DNA of 64,000 nt from Podospora bellae-mahoneyi (lineage: Eukaryota > Ascomycota > Sordariomycetes > Sordariales > Podosporaceae), in assembly GCF_035222275.1 (NCBI RefSeq), contig NW_026946360.1, forward strand, positions 744,001 through 808,000, given 5' to 3'. Position numbers and translations under genes: made by a program. This document shows, piece by piece, positions 1-10,670 of this stretch (positions within the stretch are counted from its first letter, which is position 1; every line of letters starts with the position of its first letter). The notes beneath the pieces were generated by a model, which did no database searches, had not been told where the DNA came from, and saw nothing but the letters and a program-made list of their open reading frames with translations.

Positions 1-285
1 GGCGGTATCATCCCCCATATTGATGACAACAACAAGGAAAATACCCCTGATCATCTACAAAAGCTGGAGATGTTAAAGCAGCAGGACAAGATAGCAGTCA
101 AGAAGGACTTTTTCGGGAGGATTATTGTGCCTAAGCCGGTGTTGAAAGATTCAAGTGGGAATGGAACAAAAAATACAGGGGCCGATGGGGAAAAGAAGGA
201 CAGGGTTTGGGTTACGTATCATGAAGGGATCAATAATGCTGTGAGGAAGCCGATAAGTTTGGAGGAGTTTTTGAGGGGGTTTTAG
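1..285 (+). CDS. ctf18: Ctf18 C-terminus (alternative clamp loader subunit), 5'-truncated by window edge
   Basis: The first 94 codons form the C-terminal tail of chromosome transmission fidelity protein 18, the large subunit of the Ctf18-RFC clamp loader that acts on PCNA at replication forks and in sister-chromatid cohesion. The tail holds the family's conserved KRDFFGR-like block (here VKKDFFGRIIVP) and ends in a segment reading RVWVTYHEGINNAVRKPISL, which resembles the end of human CHTF18 (FNEGVSNAVRR). This tail is the part that joins the Dcc1-Ctf8 module. The reading frame is open from base 1 and stops at 283-285. The AAA+ core lies outside the window. Recognition is by motif only, but the ending is very characteristic. 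Confidence 0.85.
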   Translation, partial: GGIIPHIDDNNKENTPDHLQKLEMLKQQDKIAVKKDFFGRIIVPKPVLKDSSGNGTKNTGADGEKKDRVWVTYHEGINNAVRKPISLEEFLRGF

Positions 286-917
286 AAACTGTTGATATGC
301 ATACTGTTGTTGCTTGTTTACTGTACTTTTGAATGTTGTGCAAGCAGAGCGGTGCATAGCAGGCATGTAGCGTTAGGACTTCAGAGATTCTTGAAAGAAA
401 GGCCTACACGTAGCTGCCTTAGTGGCCCTTTGCACATTTGCATTGCATAGGAGTCTCTTTTCATATACCAAGCGGGTGCAATTTGTCACAAAATTGCCGA
501 GCTACCTCACATCTACATCTACAAATCTAGTGAAGCCCTAATGAGCTCCATATAACAAGAAGAAAAAAAGACGCAAGAAAAGAAACTACAAGTAAGATTA
601 CCCCCACCACCATGGGCCTCAGTATTACGTTGTCTGACGTATCACTAACCCCAGCTCGCCAACAAATGTGACCATTCACCTTTCCTCCACTCCCCTAGAA
701 CGACATTGCACCACTGGCAAATCACCAAGGCCATCCATCTTTTCTCCACTCCCTCTCCACCCAGTCAACTTTCTGGTCTTCAAATTGCGGTCGCCTTGCC
801 CATTCCAACATTCGGTCCGCAAAACCCTATTTTTTTTTTTTTTTGAGTCCGTCCCAGTCTCCGGGATCTGCCAGGAACCCGAACAGAGAACTAACGGGTC
901 CGCCAAAAGAGAGGTCG
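286..917. other. Intergenic, ctf18 3' flank
   Basis: About 630 bp with no supportable gene. It is moderately AT-rich just after the ctf18 stop and holds a 15-nt T run near 830-844. Confidence 0.6.
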
Positions 918-1855
918 TCATGTCCGGTACCCGTGAAAATAATCGAACGCTTTTAACCACTGCAACTCGCTTTGCTCTTTCAGTCTGTCGTCTCCTGTAG
1001 TCGGTCCTAGGATCCACTCGCCACTCCTGGTCAGCCAGCTGATGTCGCTATCAACATCCACGACCTCCAGCAGGACCAGCCGTTCTTCGGAATGGAGCTT
1101 TCTTATGAGAACCACCCCATCCTTTGGCGTAAGTAATGGCCTTTGTGATCAAGCGTTTTGTCGGGTCAAGGTTGTAATGGTCATCTAAGAACATCCCCCA
1201 GTCGTCTTCAAAGACCAAATAATCTTGGGCCCGCAGAGCTCTAAGCAAAGACTATCCCCGTAGGGATACTCGCGGGGAGTGGACGCTGTGAAGACCACGG
1301 GTAGAATGCTGTGGAAGGGCTGGTTGTCTGGGTTTGGAGTCCAGCCATGGATCAATGGTCTTCGGAGAGTGGGAATACCAGAGACGAGTGTCGAAGGGGA
1401 CTTTGGTTGACCACGAATTTAAAGTTTTGGCTCAAGTTGTCCACTTCCGGGTTGAACCTGACAGCTGCGTTCTGGAGTTCAACTTCGCAATTATGCAGAA
1501 GTGAAGTGTGAAATCTTCTGCAAACGTGAGCCCGAGCTTCTCTCGACACATGGTACAGGACCGAAGGTTGACGAACATGCCAACCAACTCGCGGACGGTA
1601 GTTGGTCCCCGGCCGGCGCAGAATCTTGAGCACATTCGCTCTCAATTCGTCGCGGGTCGTCCATGCCCAGGTATTACTCTCTGGATTGAAGCGCTCCTTT
1701 TTGCCGAGGAGGTTCCGGCCCATGATGTCTGCCCCAACCAAGCGCGACTTGTCGCTGCCTTCCAAAGACATGAATTCGTCCCAAGCTCGGGCGCGGGTCT
1801 CGCCGGATAGATGCCGAAATCGACCAAAGCTAAGAGCCACTTCCGTCGAAGGCAT
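918..1855 (-). pseudogene. 2EXR-domain protein, apparently decayed
   Basis: The first 167 codons (1855 down to 1355) have the layout of the fungal 2EXR domain: an N-terminal block FGRFRHLSGETRARAWDEFM (family form F.xF..LP.EIR..IW), then VLYHVSREAR (family form VL.VCRESR), then a FNPEVDNL segment. This frame ends at 1352-1354. Coding-like sequence continues on the same strand in other frames: a segment around 1250-1145 containing LVFEDDWGMFLDDHYNLDP and another around 1130-975 containing RKLHSEERLVLLEVVDVD. I found no GT..AG pair with a good branch site that joins them, so at least two interruptions (a stop and a frame change near 1140) are likelier than introns. 2EXR proteins are abundant, rapidly evolving fungal proteins of unknown function. 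An unrecognised intron structure remains possible. Confidence 0.5.
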
Positions 1856-3435
1856 TTGTGTTTCGGCGGAAAGGCCTAAATCACAGTAATTATAGAGTTC
1901 GACATGAGTAACACGCCTTTCTTCATATATCGTGCTGCGTCATGGTGGCGGACGTAGGGGGCTTACCGTGTGTTCTCAAGGCTGTGATTCAAAGTTAACA
2001 AGGCAGGAGCCAGGGCCTTACTCTAGCTTGTAATCTGTCAGCTCCTGTCTCTCCAGGATAAGAAAAGTCTCCCGAGCCGGGTCGGGCACTCAGGTGTGGC
2101 ATTGAATATTTCGATTGAATTCTCGTGGCCTAAATGCGGGCGGAAGTATGGCGTATCGCAAGGGGACCCAACTGCATAATAAATGAATAAATAAATAAAC
2201 GGCATTGAAGCCAATGAAGAAGAAGAATATCGATCCAAATGCGGATTTGTTCCTCTTACACGGCCTCGGAGCTGACGCTGTTCCCATTCTCCGTTCCAGA
2301 GACACAACCTCGTACCATGAAATTGTATCCTCTCACCGCTTCAGCCGCCGGCTTGACTTTATGACGCGATTTGACACCAGTCGCCATATACGTGATAGCA
2401 TTTAGCACCACTAATTTGAAAGAAGAGGAATTTCCAACGTAAACACGTCACTGATCTAGAACATGCCGCAGGCTGAGAGCAGCGTATCAAACACAAACGC
2501 TACCACGGGCTAAGGGGCGTTTGAATTATGTCGAAACACTGATAAGGTGCCCAGTCAACAAAATCATGAACCTCACTCTACGAGATAACTTGTCTCAACT
2601 GCTCCTTCGCCAAACCGACACGTTCATGATGACGAATCAGAGGGAAAAGAATCAGGGAACCAGCATATGTGGGGAGATCTGCCATAAAGATGGTCACGTG
2701 GACTATGTAACGAACTTGGAGAAAACAGTACAGAGCCAAACTGATGAACCTGTGATGACAAGTTCGGGATGAAATACAGAGAAGCAGAAGTGAGTCCAGC
2801 ACACTGTAAGTCGAATGTCCATTCTGTCTTTTGGGGCCTTTGGTGATCCTCAGCTTCGTTCCAAGAAATTAACATACCCCGAGTACCTCCTCGGCGATCA
2901 AGATTCAACATGGACAGGGAACAGAGGTGGAACTAGAGAACAAATGCCGGACCCACAGGTGTTCGCCGATGTGGAAGCTCCACAGGGTGAAGGTCCCCGT
3001 TGTTCGGCTGGCAGTTCCAGAAACAATGGGCTCCGGGAGCAAGGGTCTCCTGCACAACCGAGTTTCTGTTCGGCGAGTGGTGAAGGGGAAGCTGAGATCC
3101 GGGATGTCGAGAAAAACGAAGGGCGGCTCGTGGCTTGGGGCCAAAAGGGGATGATCGCCGCAAGCTCATGCCAGTGGTGGTTAAAACAGGATATCAGCGA
3201 AAACATCCAGACCAATCAGTGGGTTACCGTATACTAGCCAGAGGGAACTGTGGAGTGGTGAAAGCCTGTTGGCCCTTGGGCACAAACTGAAGTAGCAGTA
3301 CCCATGTTGTAAGTAGAGATATAAATATACATGGGCCGCATGAGCCCGAATCTCAGCATGTACACAGAAAGAACCATATTCGAGAATTCCAAACTTGGGC
3401 AACTGTCCCACTACCCTCACTTGACCAAACCGACC
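1856..3435. other. Intergenic, no gene recognised
   Basis: About 1.6 kb between the 2EXR remnant and the sulfur transporter gene. Several open frames exist on both strands (for example 2815-3237 on +), but none has a recognisable motif, consistent codon preference or splice structure. I see no repeats of note. Confidence 0.5.
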
Positions 3436-4608
3436 TCAACCAATCAATAACCCCATCAACCCTCCCGCCGCAAACGTCGCCCCGACCGTCAAAAAACTCG
3501 ACATCGACAGCAGTGAAATCCCCGAGATGCCATGCCCAGATGTGCAACCCCCAGCCATCCTCGACCCCAAGATCATCAAGAATCCACCCACCGCCGCGCT
3601 CAAGGGACTGACAACCACATCCGTCACCTCACCAAACTTGGGGGCACCGTGCGACAGGAAATACGACCCAACAATAACACCCGCAGAGAACAGCATGTTC
3701 CTGTACTTCTCCGGCACCAGCTTTCCACCAAGCATCCACCCGCCGACTTCCTCATACGAAGTAGACATGCCGACCAGGCAACCCCTGACAACCAAGCTCA
3801 GCAGCTGCGCTCCGGCAATCAACATCCCGCCGTAATAAGGAGGGATCTTGGCTTCTGGGCCAACTTCGGTGAATTTGGCTGCGGCAATAACGATGCCGAC
3901 AAACATGGCCTCCAACGCAAGCAACAAAGTCCCCTTGCTGACCCCCAGAACCTCGTGGACTGTTGCTTTTGGTGATGGTGATGCCGAGCCAGCCTTTGGT
4001 GGTGTTGGACATTGGGTGAGCAGTGGCTTCAGGAACCCTGACCAAACTACACCGGCAAGGGAGGCACCGGCGAAGGCGTACACTCCTGACTTGACACCTA
4101 CTCCCAGCTGGGCGAGGACTGTGCCGGGGCAGGCGCCGGAGAGCATCATTCCTGAGCCGAGGAGGATACCGCCTAGGATGTTGCCGTCGTAGGGGCCGAA
4201 CAGCCCGAGGCTGGAGGCGGCACGGGGGACGAGGTTCGGATGGTTCGGTTGGAGGGCTTGGGCTATTGAGACGGTGGCTCTGAGGGGGTGTTAGCTTGAG
4301 ATGTGAGGAGAGTGACGAAACCAGGAGTAGACGTACGCTGAACCGGCAGCCGCGGTGAGGAACGTTTGGATCATGTGGAAGTTGGTGAAGTTGAGTTGTG
4401 AGATGATGACCGAAGGTTGGAATACTCCTGATGCTGTCAAGGCGGCACCAAAGGCGGCGCCTGTGAGGAGGGTGTTGATTTCTGACATTGCTCCTGTTTG
4501 TTCGGTTTGTTGTCCCTGTGAGCGAGAAGCACTTTCAGTTGGTGTGTTTGATGGCAAAAGTGATGAAGATTCGCCCGGCTGATTGTGACTTGGGAGAGAA
4601 GACGACAT
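3436..4608 (-). CDS. YeeE/YedE-family (TsuA-like) sulfur-compound membrane transporter
   Basis: Two exons, 4608-4337 and 4279-3436, with a 57-nt intron (GTACGT..CTCAG), give 371 residues. The protein is a polytopic membrane protein with the internal repeat of the YeeE/YedE (DUF395) family. The first repeat carries LGSGMMLSGACPGTVLAQ, the second ILGSRMAGGCTSGHGISG, and a third cysteine sits in VVRGCLVGMSTS. In TsuA, the thiosulfate importer of this family, conserved cysteines line the uptake path, and all three positions here look kept. The first 35 or so residues are polar and Ser/Gln-rich, a probable cytosolic tail. The gene is divergent from the persulfide dioxygenase gene at 5884, which supports a role in moving thiosulfate or another reduced sulfur compound. 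The exact substrate is inferred. Confidence 0.88.
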
Positions 4609-5883
4609 TGGGATGGAATGATCTTGAGATGACGAGCTAGAAATATTATACTGTTATGTTATGTCTGTGCCCTGGTCCAGGCGGGTCTGTTCTTTAATAT
4701 CGGCGGTTCGTTCACTCTGCGGGCTTCGGGGAACAGTCTTAACGGCGGCGGACGGACGTTCAGAAGGGTGGGATAGTGGGGTATCAACGAACGTCACCTC
4801 TTCGGCCACCACACCACCATCCCAACCTGCGAAGTTGCTGCAGGGCATAGCTTCAACGCAGGGGGCCAGCCTTGGTGGCGTGGGCATGCCATCCTGCCAG
4901 ATGATTACGAATCCATCAGCGAATCGTGGGTAACTGTCAAAGCATCAACATGAGATGTTTGGTCAGTGGAGCACCTTTGCCATGACAGCTTCAACGTTAC
5001 CGAGCTGACCGACACCTTCCGAGAACATGTCTATTTTGGTCAATGCAGGGACAAAATCCCGATCACAACCGTTGCCAACACGTGGGACTTTACCGGCTTC
5101 CAGAGCGAGCGAACCAGCAGTGCCCAGGCATGACGCACTGAGACAGCTTTTCCGCCGGGGACCAACCAGGGCACCGGGTGCTTCGAGAAGCAAAAGCAAA
5201 GCTGGGATTTCTTTGTGGGAAGAGGTGGTCGCCGATCGTGCACAGGCCACCCGGCGCGGGAACCGCATATCGGGGTCCAGTGAGTCTCAACCCCGGCCGC
5301 CCCCGAGAATCCGGGGCTCGGCAGTGGGCCCCTAGGTCATATCTTATCCCCGGAGCTGACAAGCCTATGGCGTTCACATCGGCGAGCTGCATAAGCAATT
5401 GTTTCAGAGGCAGTGCAGTATATGAAACGGCATCCGGGCTTGGGTAGCTGTGAACTTGAGGTCCCCGACCCCAATGTTCCATTGTCATCATCACCGATAT
5501 TCATGCATTACATCGACGCCGTTTTATGTCAACAATTATCCCTGCTGTACTACGGGATGGCGGCTTTACGCCTTGTGATCTCACTCAGGACCTCAAGAGG
5601 ATGTCACGATGTATTGAAGTTGATCCCCGACCATGTACATGACGGGACACATGCCCTTGCCTGGTCCCCGGCTCAGAGCCCTTCTCATGGAGCGACCCGG
5701 TGCTCCCGAATCTCGGTCGTCTGGAGTTCTTCTTGTATGACGGTCGAAAGCTACGTCGGCGATTAATCCTCAGCCTGATGTTAGAATAAACTTGTCACAA
5801 ATAAAAGCCAGAGGTGACTGCCCACCAGTTCATCCATTCTATTTCATCCAACCATCGTACTACAAATTATCCGAACACTCAAC
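4609..5883. promoter_or_regulatory. Divergent 1.28-kb promoter region of the sulfur gene pair
   Basis: This spacer separates two genes transcribed away from each other, so it must hold both promoters. I looked for the fungal sulfur-regulator CYS3/MetR site (ATGRYRYCAT) and did not find a convincing match. Open frames here have no recognisable motif. Confidence 0.5.
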
Positions 5884-7035
5884 ATGGCATCTCCGATTGT
5901 CCACCCCATCTTTGAGCCTGTCACGGGCACCTGGCAATACATTATTGCTGACCCGTCCACCCTTGCCGCCGCCATCATCGACCCCGTGCTTAATTTTGAA
6001 CCCGCCCGCAATACCGTCTCCACGGCCACTGCTGATTCCTTGCTCGATATCGTCGTCCAGAACAACTACAAAGTTGGTTATCTTCTCGAGACACATACCC
6101 ATGCAGACCATCTGTCTGCTTCCCGGTACCTCCAGCTCAAGCTCGCGCAATCAACAAACCCGAAAACAGGGATTGGCAAGCGCATCGTCCAGGCCCAAAC
6201 CACATTTGCCCAGAAATACGGAGTCGAACAATCCGAACTCGAAGATGTTTTCGATTTTCTTTGGGAGGATGACCAGACTTTCAGAATCGGTGACTTGGAG
6301 GCAAAGGTGGTCCATCTGCCTGGCCACACGCCTGATCATGTTGGATATTTGATTGGCGGTTTGTTTTTGTCTCTTTCCAGCTCTGTCGGTGATTTTGATG
6401 CTGACCGTCTCACCTTAACCACCGCAGACAACATCTTTTGTGGCGATTCTCTGTTCCTCCCTGACGTTGGCTCAGCCCGTTGCGACTTCCCCGGAGGAGA
6501 CGCTGTCCAACTGTTAGTGCAACCCTTTGCCCCTTCTCTCTGTTGTCTTTGCTTCTACTCCTTCCCTCTCATCAAGCCTTCCTCTCGCCCATTTCCCTTT
6601 TGCATTACCACGTTAGCACAGTACCACATGACCACATTGGCACATTCCCCTCCTTCAACCATACTCCTTTTCATCTGATCAGTAAAACTAACAACTCCTT
6701 TCTCTCTATACAGCTACCACTCAGTCCAAACCCTCTTCTCCCTCCCCCCACATCACAAGATCTACACAGGCCACGATTACCCATCCGGCGACCGCAGCGA
6801 CCCAGTCCCTTACACGACAGTAGCCGAGCAACAAGAACGGAACAAACACCTCAAGATTGGCACAACACAACAAGAGTTTGTGAACTGGAGGCAGGAGAGG
6901 GACTCGGGGCTTGGGGAGCCGAGGTTGCTGCACCAGAGTCTGCAGGTTAATATCCGAGGAGGGAGACTGCCAAGGAGTGGGATGTTGGTTTTGCCTTTGA
7001 AGGGGACCAGGGAAGTGGGGGGTGTGAGGCTTTGA
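5884..7035 (+). CDS. ETHE1/Blh-like persulfide dioxygenase (metallo-beta-lactamase fold)
   Basis: Three exons, 5884-6358, 6428-6512 and 6714-7035, give 293 residues; phases close exactly. The enzyme family oxidises glutathione persulfide to sulfite with a mononuclear iron, a core step of sulfide detoxification. The fold's metal motif HTHADH is at residues 71-76, the next histidine is in HLPGHTPDH, the aspartate in FCGDSLF and the last histidine in YTGHDYPSGD. The block GSARCDFPGGDA is the variant seen in bacterial Blh-type and many fungal members. There is no obvious targeting peptide. The first intron (6359-6427, 69 nt) is a multiple of three and stop-free, so its retention would insert 23 residues after YLIG. 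The neighbouring YeeE-type transporter supports a sulfur-oxidation role. Confidence 0.92.
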
Positions 7036-7514
7036 GGATGGGCGTGCCGGGTGGTTGTTTGAATATATGAGATGTGTTGATTGTGGATTGTCATTGGGCT
7101 AACACCCTTTTGTTTGTTTACCTAGTGCCTATACCCCAAGGGCTATTACGTTGGAAAGAATAGTGACTGATACGAGGAGAATCTTACGTACATTTTGAGC
7201 TGGACAGCTCCGCCATCAATTCCGGTTTATGGAGTTTGATTGGGTACACTGCTGCTGCAGTTGGACCCAAAGCTCTATGCTGTTGCAGTGCCAATGCAAC
7301 AGCAAGACAGACGATGCACAGTGAACACGCGACGGTGTGGCACAGCTATAGCCGTTGGTTGTTTACTTCAGCACAAGATCTCAAATAACCCATCCCCGCA
7401 AGAAACTGGTAAATATGAAACGATCGCCCTTGTACATGACTGGATAGCACTGGGATCTCTGCTCTTTACTGGGCAAGGGAACAGCTTGTTTGAGACTTGC
7501 TGGGTCATATTTCA
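7036..7514. other. Intergenic, promoter side of the P450 relic
   Basis: About 480 bp with no gene recognised. Confidence 0.5.
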
Positions 7515-9217
7515 ATGGAGTCGCTCATATCTCTCTTGTCATGGCAATCGATTGCAGTCCCGGCGGTTGCCTACTGCCTCACTCTTGCCTCCTACCACCT
7601 CTACTTGGATCCTCTTGCCAAATTTCCCGGCCAAAGCTCGCCGCAATCACTCGCTACTACGAGGCGTATTACCACGTGGTCAAAAAGGGACAGTATACCT
7701 TTCACGTCGCCGAGATGCACAGGCAATATGGTAAGTCGTCGATTATTGAATTCTGCGACCTTGTCAGCTGACGGCATACAGGGCCCATCGTCCGGACCAG
7801 TCCTTACGAGCTTCACATCAACGACCCAGCCTATTTTGAAACGCTCTACCGCCACGAGGGGCGCTGGAACAAGTACGACTGGTCTGTCGATGGCCAGAAT
7901 GCCCTTGGTGCCATCATCTTTACACCGGACCACCACGAGCACAAGGCCCGTCGGGCACCGCTTAATGCCTATTTTCCAAATCAAGGGTTGTCCACCATCA
8001 GGACATGATCATCCGTAAGCTAAAAAAGCTCTGCGGGCGGATTGGCGAGTTTGCAAAAGCTGGAAGAGTGATCGATCTCGGCGCTGCTATAAGTGCTTTC
8101 CAGAGGGATGCTTCGACAGAGTATGTTCTTGGCAAGGACTATAACAGTCTTGACCAACCGGACTTCAGTGTCAGTATGATAAGAATCATGCATGGTGGCG
8201 GAAGGATGTGGCACTTGACCAAGCACATCCGCTGGTACGGGCCTGCTATGCTTTCTATTCCGAAGGAGTTTCTCATCAAGAGCGCTGATCCGGATACGTC
8301 AAACTTTATGCGCTATGCGCGAGTACATACAGCAGTCTACCATTCTTACCCGAGGGGAACGGTTGCTGATGTTGCACACAGGACAGCGAAGAGGACACCG
8401 CGCAGCTACTCAAAGCGGCCGCTTCTTACAACCCGGATGATGACACCCCCCGAACCATCCTTCACGAGATCTATGACTCCAATCTTTCCCCCAAGAACAA
8501 GACGATCAAGCGTGTCTTTGCCGACGTCGTCTTAGTGACGGGAGCCGGCTTCGAAACAACAGCCAGCCTCCTCCGGCTGGTTATCTACAAACGTCTTTAG
8601 CAACACCGACATTCTAACTCGCCTGCGAGCCGAGCTCACCGAGGCAGCTGCTCGGTCCTCGTCTCCGGATGGATCTATCCCCCTGCAGACACTTGAACAG
8701 CTACCGTATCTAACGGCCGTTTTGATGGAGGGTATGCGGTTAAGTCCTGCTATTGCCTCCCGCTCTCAGCGTACCGCTCCCGACAGAGATTTGATCTATG
8801 ACAAGTATCGCATCCCGCTGGAACACCTGTGGCAATGACGGTTCTGTTGATGCACACGGACGAAAGGCTGTACCCGGATCCGCATCGGTTTCAGCCGGAG
8901 AGGTGGGTAGATCCGGAGGCGAGGAAGAAGGCTGAGGAGACGTACGCGCCGTTCTTGAGAGGTACGAGGATCTGTCTCGGGATGCAGTAGGTTTCCTCAA
9001 TTTGTCATTGTCTGTCCTGTGGTCCAACCTGACCGTTTGAGCTAGTCGTACCTGGGCAGAAATGTATCTGCTTATGGCTGCGATCGTGCAAAAGTTTGAC
9101 TTTGACTTTGATGGTCTCACACCAAACGACCATTTCAAGGTCGTGAGCGACCAGTTCATCGTCAGCACCAAGGGGAAGGCTGTTTTGGAGACATGGGTGT
9201 CGCTTCGTCAGCGTTGA
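7515..9217 (+). pseudogene. Cytochrome P450, broken copy
   Basis: A full-length microsomal-type P450 outline is visible. There is an N-terminal membrane anchor after the ATG at 7515, proline-rich hinge, I-helix region (VTGAGFETTA), ExxR-like region, a PERW segment and the haem loop FLRGTRICLG with its cysteine. Three introns still have good donors and acceptors (7731-7781, 8323-8381, 8987-9045), and the tail reaches a natural stop at 9217. The reading frame is broken about four times, so no functional enzyme is predicted. Sequence style resembles fungal secondary-metabolism P450s related to trichodiene-oxygenase-like families; this is an impression, not a search result. Intact splice sites and the recognisable length suggest recent decay. 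It is treated here as a fossil. Confidence 0.8.
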
Positions 9218-10670
9218 GACCGGTCTGAATTGTATCTCTGGAAAGTGGGAAGAAATTCATGACGACGGTTGGCACGGTCATAGGAAAAAGGCATCAGGGG
9301 TTTCAGGGGAGGAGACCCACTTTTCCCCCTATCTCTACCCTAACTGAGTACAAATCAAATCAACCCAAGCGAATTCTCACTGTGACTTGAGACAATCCCA
9401 CTGTGCTCTCAATACACGTGTCTCCCCCACAAGCTGTCCAACTAAGTCGGACATTCGCCTGTCATCACTCAGGCGGATCATGCCCCGAACAATTACAGCC
9501 GCAGCCGTAGGGTTTGTCGTGGCAGCAGACTCTTTTTTGAAGTTTTGGAGGTGAGTTGAGCTCATGTGAGATGTGGCTGAGTGGGCGGTCGGTGCTGTAA
9601 GAGGGGTGCTGCTAGTTTGAGGAAAGGAGGATGGTGATGGGGGGGGGGGAGAGAAAACATACCACTTGCGGATGGCGTTGCGGTCGATGTAATCAGGGAG
9701 GGTAGATTTTGTTGTACGTCATGGAACGGAGCGGACCACATTCCGCTTTGAGTCGGGCGGCATTGGAGTCTAGAGGGGAAGAGAGGTGTGGCTAGCAGAC
9801 TGGTAGCCTGCAAACCGAGGAGTAAAATGAAGGTCAAAAATCACATTCTGGTCAAGCCTTTCACTTGAGACGACGCTAATGTGATCAAGTGTAGACATAA
9901 ATGGTGAGGCTGAAGGAGCGATACGGTTGACAGCAGCCGGAACAGGGTTCCTTCATACTCGAACCCTGCTCCTTCTAAGAGAGATGTTTGTCTTCTCAGA
10001 TCCAACATGATGTATCTCCCACCGCGACGATGGGAGTTACGGTTGTGACTCGTCGACTTACTCAGTGTCTCTGATCCCCATATCTTGGAGCCACAGTTGT
10101 TACAAGGTCTGAGCAAGTGTCACCTTGTACGTCAGGGGTCACGGACTCCGGTGTAGAGACTACAATTCTTATTCCTTTCTCACGTTGAACTGAATGCTCG
10201 GGGTTTGCGCCATCTTTCATCATAACGTTCGTTGTGGTGTAACTAGAGCAACGTGATAGTCAAGCGCTGCTCAAGCCTTGCCTGTTTATATACCTAGCCT
10301 ATCACATTCATGGAAAGCGCCATTTCGGCCGGTCGATCGAAGATCATCAAATGGTGACAAGAAGCATCGAGTTTACACCCTATGCCTATCAACGTTACCT
10401 ACCCATCTTGCAATGCTCATCTCATCAAAAGTATGGTATAAAAGGAGTGATCCATCTTGCCAAGGCCAATGTCCCGCGTATATCATGTGTGTCCCTATCA
10501 CATCAAAAAGCAAAACGCCCAGCTCATGATCCACTGCAGCCCGTGCATCCAAAGCCCAAAATTACAAAAAAAAAAAAAGAAAAAAGAAAAGAAAGTAATA
10601 TCAACATCAAATGAATCATCACTCATAGCATTTCTCCTTTTAAACCTACTGCCCCGTCATCCTCAATACC
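9218..10670. other. Intergenic, no gene recognised
   Basis: About 1.45 kb between the P450 relic and the 3' end of the kelch gene. It holds a G9 run near 9640-9648 and an A-rich stretch at 10564-10592. No open frame is convincing. Confidence 0.5.

Noticed and set aside
2815-3237. 140-codon plus-strand frame
   Set aside because: No motif, no codon preference, and overlapping frames of similar length on the other strand.
5620-5650. CATGTACATGACGG as a possible CYS3/MetR site between the sulfur genes
   Set aside because: It does not fit ATGRYRYCAT; no better match in the spacer.
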